From Nitrospinaceae bacterium (GTDB lineage Bacteria > Nitrospinota > Nitrospinia > Nitrospinales > VA-1): 7,520 bases of DNA. Positions 5,816 through 7,520 of this stretch are shown one piece after another. Positions within the stretch are counted from its first letter, which is position 1. The number at the start of each line of letters is the position of its first letter. Below the pieces are notes generated by a model, which was not told the origin of the DNA, made no database searches, and saw nothing but the letters and a program-made list of their open reading frames with translations. Both the position numbers and the translations under genes were made by a program. Where the stretch lies: NCBI GenBank assembly GCA_029261435.1, contig JAJDBI010000059.1, positions 1 through 7,520 on the forward strand. The letters run 5' to 3'.

Positions 5816-6576
5816 TTCGGATTGTACCTGCGCAAACGTTCAAGAATAATGGGCAAATGCACCATGTCCTTTTTATAGTCCAGAGTCAGCGCATACATGA
5901 TGATGTTAACGCCCAGACGGATGGCAAGCTGTCTCTGCCTGTGTCCTCCCGCAATCACATCATAATTCCAGTGCCCCAACTTATTGCGTGACCATGCGCC
6001 TCCCTGATCGTTGGAACTGTATATCAGAACAGTCCTTCCCTTAATGGATATCCCTTCCAGATAAGTTTTAACGATGGACCGACCCGACACCGTATTCAGC
6101 AAATAAAAAGATCTGAAAACAGAATGGTCACGTTGAATTTTTCTAAGGGGATTCTGCGGAAATAATGCAGATATCATTTTACGGACGGAAGTATCGAATG
6201 CAGAGCCGGCCTGTGCAGAATTGTCATCGATAAAAATAAATCCACCATAACTCAAATAATTCCGCAAAACCTTCAGATCTTTTTCCGGAAAAGGACTAAA
6301 TTCCTCATCACCGCCCATATATATAAAAGGGTGGCGGAACAAACCGGGATCAGAAATGTTCAGCGCTATCGGCTCCCGGTTGACTTCTATCGACGTTCTG
6401 CGTGTGACTTGAGCAAGAAGACTTCGCAGGGCTTCTGGGCGTGGGTTATCGTTACCGCCTTGATACTTGATCCATGGCAGGGTCAAGTTGGAATAGCCCG
6501 CCACAACCGGGGAAATATTCTTTTCCCAGGTCACAAAAAATAGAACAAGAATAGATATCGTGAGAAATTTTCGCAT
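5812..6576 (-). CDS. Exported DUF4159-domain protein
   Basis: This 254-residue protein belongs to the DUF4159 family, whose biochemical role is unknown. An N-terminal signal peptide is visible: MRK, a hydrophobic core LTISILVLFFVTW, and a possible cleavage after VVA (residues 24-26). Family landmarks follow: PWIKYQGG (34-41), PFIYMGGDEEF (83-93), YLSYGGFIFIDD (107-118), HSVFRSFY (151-158), VLIYSSNDQGGAW (183-195) and the C-terminal GVNIIMYALTLDYKKDMVH (222-240). The GG-F-x-F-I-D-D strand is reminiscent of a GATase-like fold. No cysteine is present, which fits the periplasm. It is the first gene of a two-gene unit with the VWA-GATase gene; the ATGA overlap implies joint expression and perhaps complex formation. 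No Shine-Dalgarno sequence precedes the ATG. The family call is by motif recall and confident. Confidence 0.88.
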   Translation of the reverse strand: MRKFLTISILVLFFVTWEKNISPVVAGYSNLTLPWIKYQGGNDNPRPEALRSLLAQVTRRTSIEVNREPIALNISDPGLFRHPFIYMGGDEEFSPFPEKDLKVLRNYLSYGGFIFIDDNSAQAGSAFDTSVRKMISALFPQNPLRKIQRDHSVFRSFYLLNTVSGRSIVKTYLEGISIKGRTVLIYSSNDQGGAWSRNKLGHWNYDVIAGGHRQRQLAIRLGVNIIMYALTLDYKKDMVHLPIILERLRRYNPK

Positions 6577-6585
6577 CGTTGAAAG

Positions 6586-6613
6586 TTTAAATCAGAAAGG
6601 GGTCTCATAGCAA
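6586..6613 (-). promoter_or_regulatory. Candidate promoter placing the DUF4159 mRNA start almost at its ATG
   Basis: On the minus strand TTGCTA (6608-6613), a 16-bp spacer and TTTAAA (6586-6591) each match four of six consensus bases. The -10 box ends 9 nt before the ATG at 6576, so the transcript would be leaderless or nearly so. That agrees with the missing ribosome site, but the hexamers are weak and another promoter further upstream is possible. Confidence 0.25.
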
Positions 6614-6672
6614 TGCATCAAAACGTTTCCCCGTCCTATTACTGGATAATTCTTTTTGTAACTCAGGGGTTC

Positions 6673-6715
6673 GCTAAGGTAAACTTAAACCTCGTTCTAA
6701 TTGCCAACCCTTAGC
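6673..6715 (+). repeat. 7-bp inverted repeat GCTAAGG/CCTTAGC upstream of the aminotransferase gene
   Basis: Perfect arms at 6673-6679 and 6709-6715 are separated by 29 bp. The right arm ends 10 nt before the aminotransferase ATG. In plus-strand RNA this would be a hairpin occupying the place where a ribosome site normally lies, and none is visible there. As DNA it could be a split operator in the 149-bp divergent region (6577-6725) shared with the DUF4159 gene. There is no T-run, so it is not a terminator. Confidence 0.4.
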
Positions 6716-6725
6716 AAATAAAATT

Positions 6726-7520
6726 ATGCCACGAACTGTTTTGCTCAACCCAGGCCCGGTAAATGTGACCGATCGGGTCCGGCAGGCATTAATGCTCCCT
6801 GACTTATGCCATCGGGAAAAAGAATTCTCGGATCTTATGGCAGCGATCCGCTCAAAATTACTCAAAGCTTTTGATATTGAAGAGGAGTACACATCCGTGC
6901 TCGTCTCCGGGTCAGGAACAGCGGCGTTGGAAATGGCAGTCTCTTCCTCCCTGAGTCCGGACCGGTCGATGCTGGTCATACAAAACGGCGTATATGGTGA
7001 GCGCATTGGGAAAATCTGCGATGTTTATCAGTTCCGCCAGCACACTCTCAAACTGGCATGGGGAGAACCACCCAATCTGGAAAGCATTGAAAAAGAATTA
7101 AAACAAAATCCTGATATAGAAGTAGTTGCTCTAGTACACCATGAAACAACGACCGGACTTTTAAATCCATTAGAAGAAGTGGGCAAACTTGCCCGACGTT
7201 ATAACAAAGTTTTTTTAGTGGACTGCATCAGTAGCCTTGCCGGAGATGAGATCAATTTCAAGACCTGCCCCATTGATATTGCAGTCGGCACCGCCAACAA
7301 ATGTGTACAGGGATTTCCGGGCGTGTCCTTTGTCCTGTTTCGAGAAAAGGAATTGCAACGCTTGTGCAAAATTCCAGAGCGGACTCTTTACTTCAACCTG
7401 ACCGGCTATCACAAAGCTCAGGAAGCAGGCGGAATGCTGTTCACTCCTGCAATCCCGGCTCATTACGCACTCGATGTCGCACTGGACGAACTGATTGAGG
7501 AAACCGTTGCAGGCCGGGTG
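6726..7520 (+). CDS. phnW: PLP-dependent aminotransferase, probably 2-aminoethylphosphonate:pyruvate aminotransferase; 3' end beyond the window
   Basis: The first 265 residues of a class V (fold type I) aminotransferase are present, about 70 % of the usual 360-370, with no stop before the right edge. The closest family I recognise is PhnW, which moves the amino group of 2-aminoethylphosphonate to pyruvate, giving phosphonoacetaldehyde and alanine; in biosynthesis it runs in reverse. Supporting motifs are LLNPGPV (6-12), LPDLCHREKEF (24-34), YTSVLVSGSGTAALE (55-69, cofactor phosphate loop), VHHETTTGLLNP (137-148), LVDCISS (164-170, Asp166 on the pyridine nitrogen) and TANKCVQGFPG (189-199), where Lys192 is the expected Schiff-base lysine. 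The start is the first in-frame ATG, with no upstream in-frame alternative nearby and no Shine-Dalgarno sequence. Related alanine-glyoxylate or serine-pyruvate aminotransferases are the alternative. Confidence 0.88.
   Translation, partial: MPRTVLLNPGPVNVTDRVRQALMLPDLCHREKEFSDLMAAIRSKLLKAFDIEEEYTSVLVSGSGTAALEMAVSSSLSPDRSMLVIQNGVYGERIGKICDVYQFRQHTLKLAWGEPPNLESIEKELKQNPDIEVVALVHHETTTGLLNPLEEVGKLARRYNKVFLVDCISSLAGDEINFKTCPIDIAVGTANKCVQGFPGVSFVLFREKELQRLCKIPERTLYFNLTGYHKAQEAGGMLFTPAIPAHYALDVALDELIEETVAGRV

Noticed and set aside
6674..7006. 110-codon minus-strand frame at the aminotransferase start
   Set aside because: It is antisense to the clear PhnW-like coding sequence and the divergent region. 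Its translation is serine/arginine-rich without motifs.
7215..7498. 82-codon minus and 65-codon plus frames near the right end
   Set aside because: They are shadows of the aminotransferase frame, which continues unbroken through the Lys192 motif to the edge.
1..7520. Search for CRISPR arrays, tRNA/rRNA genes, insertion sequences, attachment sites and phage or defence genes
   Set aside because: No repeat-spacer pattern, cloverleaf, transposase, integrase or terminal inverted repeat was seen. All long frames have housekeeping or chromosomal-type products.

Overview
The window is ordinary bacterial chromosome at about 47 % G+C by eye. It holds seven protein-coding genes: two run off the ends and five are complete. 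No RNA gene, CRISPR array, insertion sequence or phage gene is visible. The organism is a Gram-negative-type respiring bacterium. It has a proton-pumping complex I with separate nuoC and nuoD genes, and a membrane/periplasmic DUF4159 plus VWA-GATase pair of the kind common in Deltaproteobacteria, Nitrospinota, Acidobacteria and Planctomycetes. My guess is a marine Nitrospinota- or delta-like lineage, but this is a weak inference from gene style and no marker gene settles it.

Region 1 (1-1756, minus strand) is the promoter-proximal part of a complex I operon, nuoA-nuoB-nuoC-nuoD. The genes are tightly coupled: nuoA/nuoB overlap by 10 bp, nuoB/nuoC by ATGA, and nuoC/nuoD are 8 bp apart. nuoD leaves the window after 37 codons. 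Upstream of nuoA is a perfect sigma-70 consensus promoter (TTGACA-N16-TATAAT), followed by a leader of about 145 nt with several potential hairpins.

Region 2 (1800-3370, minus strand) is a single gene for a 445-residue protein of unknown function. It has two N-terminal membrane helices, then a phospholipase-D-like domain with a degenerate active site, then a C-terminal galactose-binding-like beta-sandwich. It appears to have its own weak promoter and a weak terminator, so it is probably monocistronic.

Region 3 (3521-6576, minus strand) is a two-gene unit. The first gene encodes an exported DUF4159 protein of 254 aa. The second overlaps it by ATGA and encodes a 764-aa membrane protein with a VWA domain and a GATase-1-like domain. 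Both proteins lack cysteine, which fits life outside the cytoplasm and a GATase fold without catalysis. In many genomes these two families sit in a MoxR-ATPase/DUF58/BatA-type operon. Here the unit starts at the DUF4159 gene and none of the MoxR-side genes is present.

Region 4 (6577-7520) is a 149-bp divergent intergenic region with a 7-bp inverted repeat, followed on the plus strand by the first 265 codons of a PLP-dependent aminotransferase most like PhnW (2-aminoethylphosphonate:pyruvate aminotransferase). It points to phosphonate metabolism just beyond the right edge.
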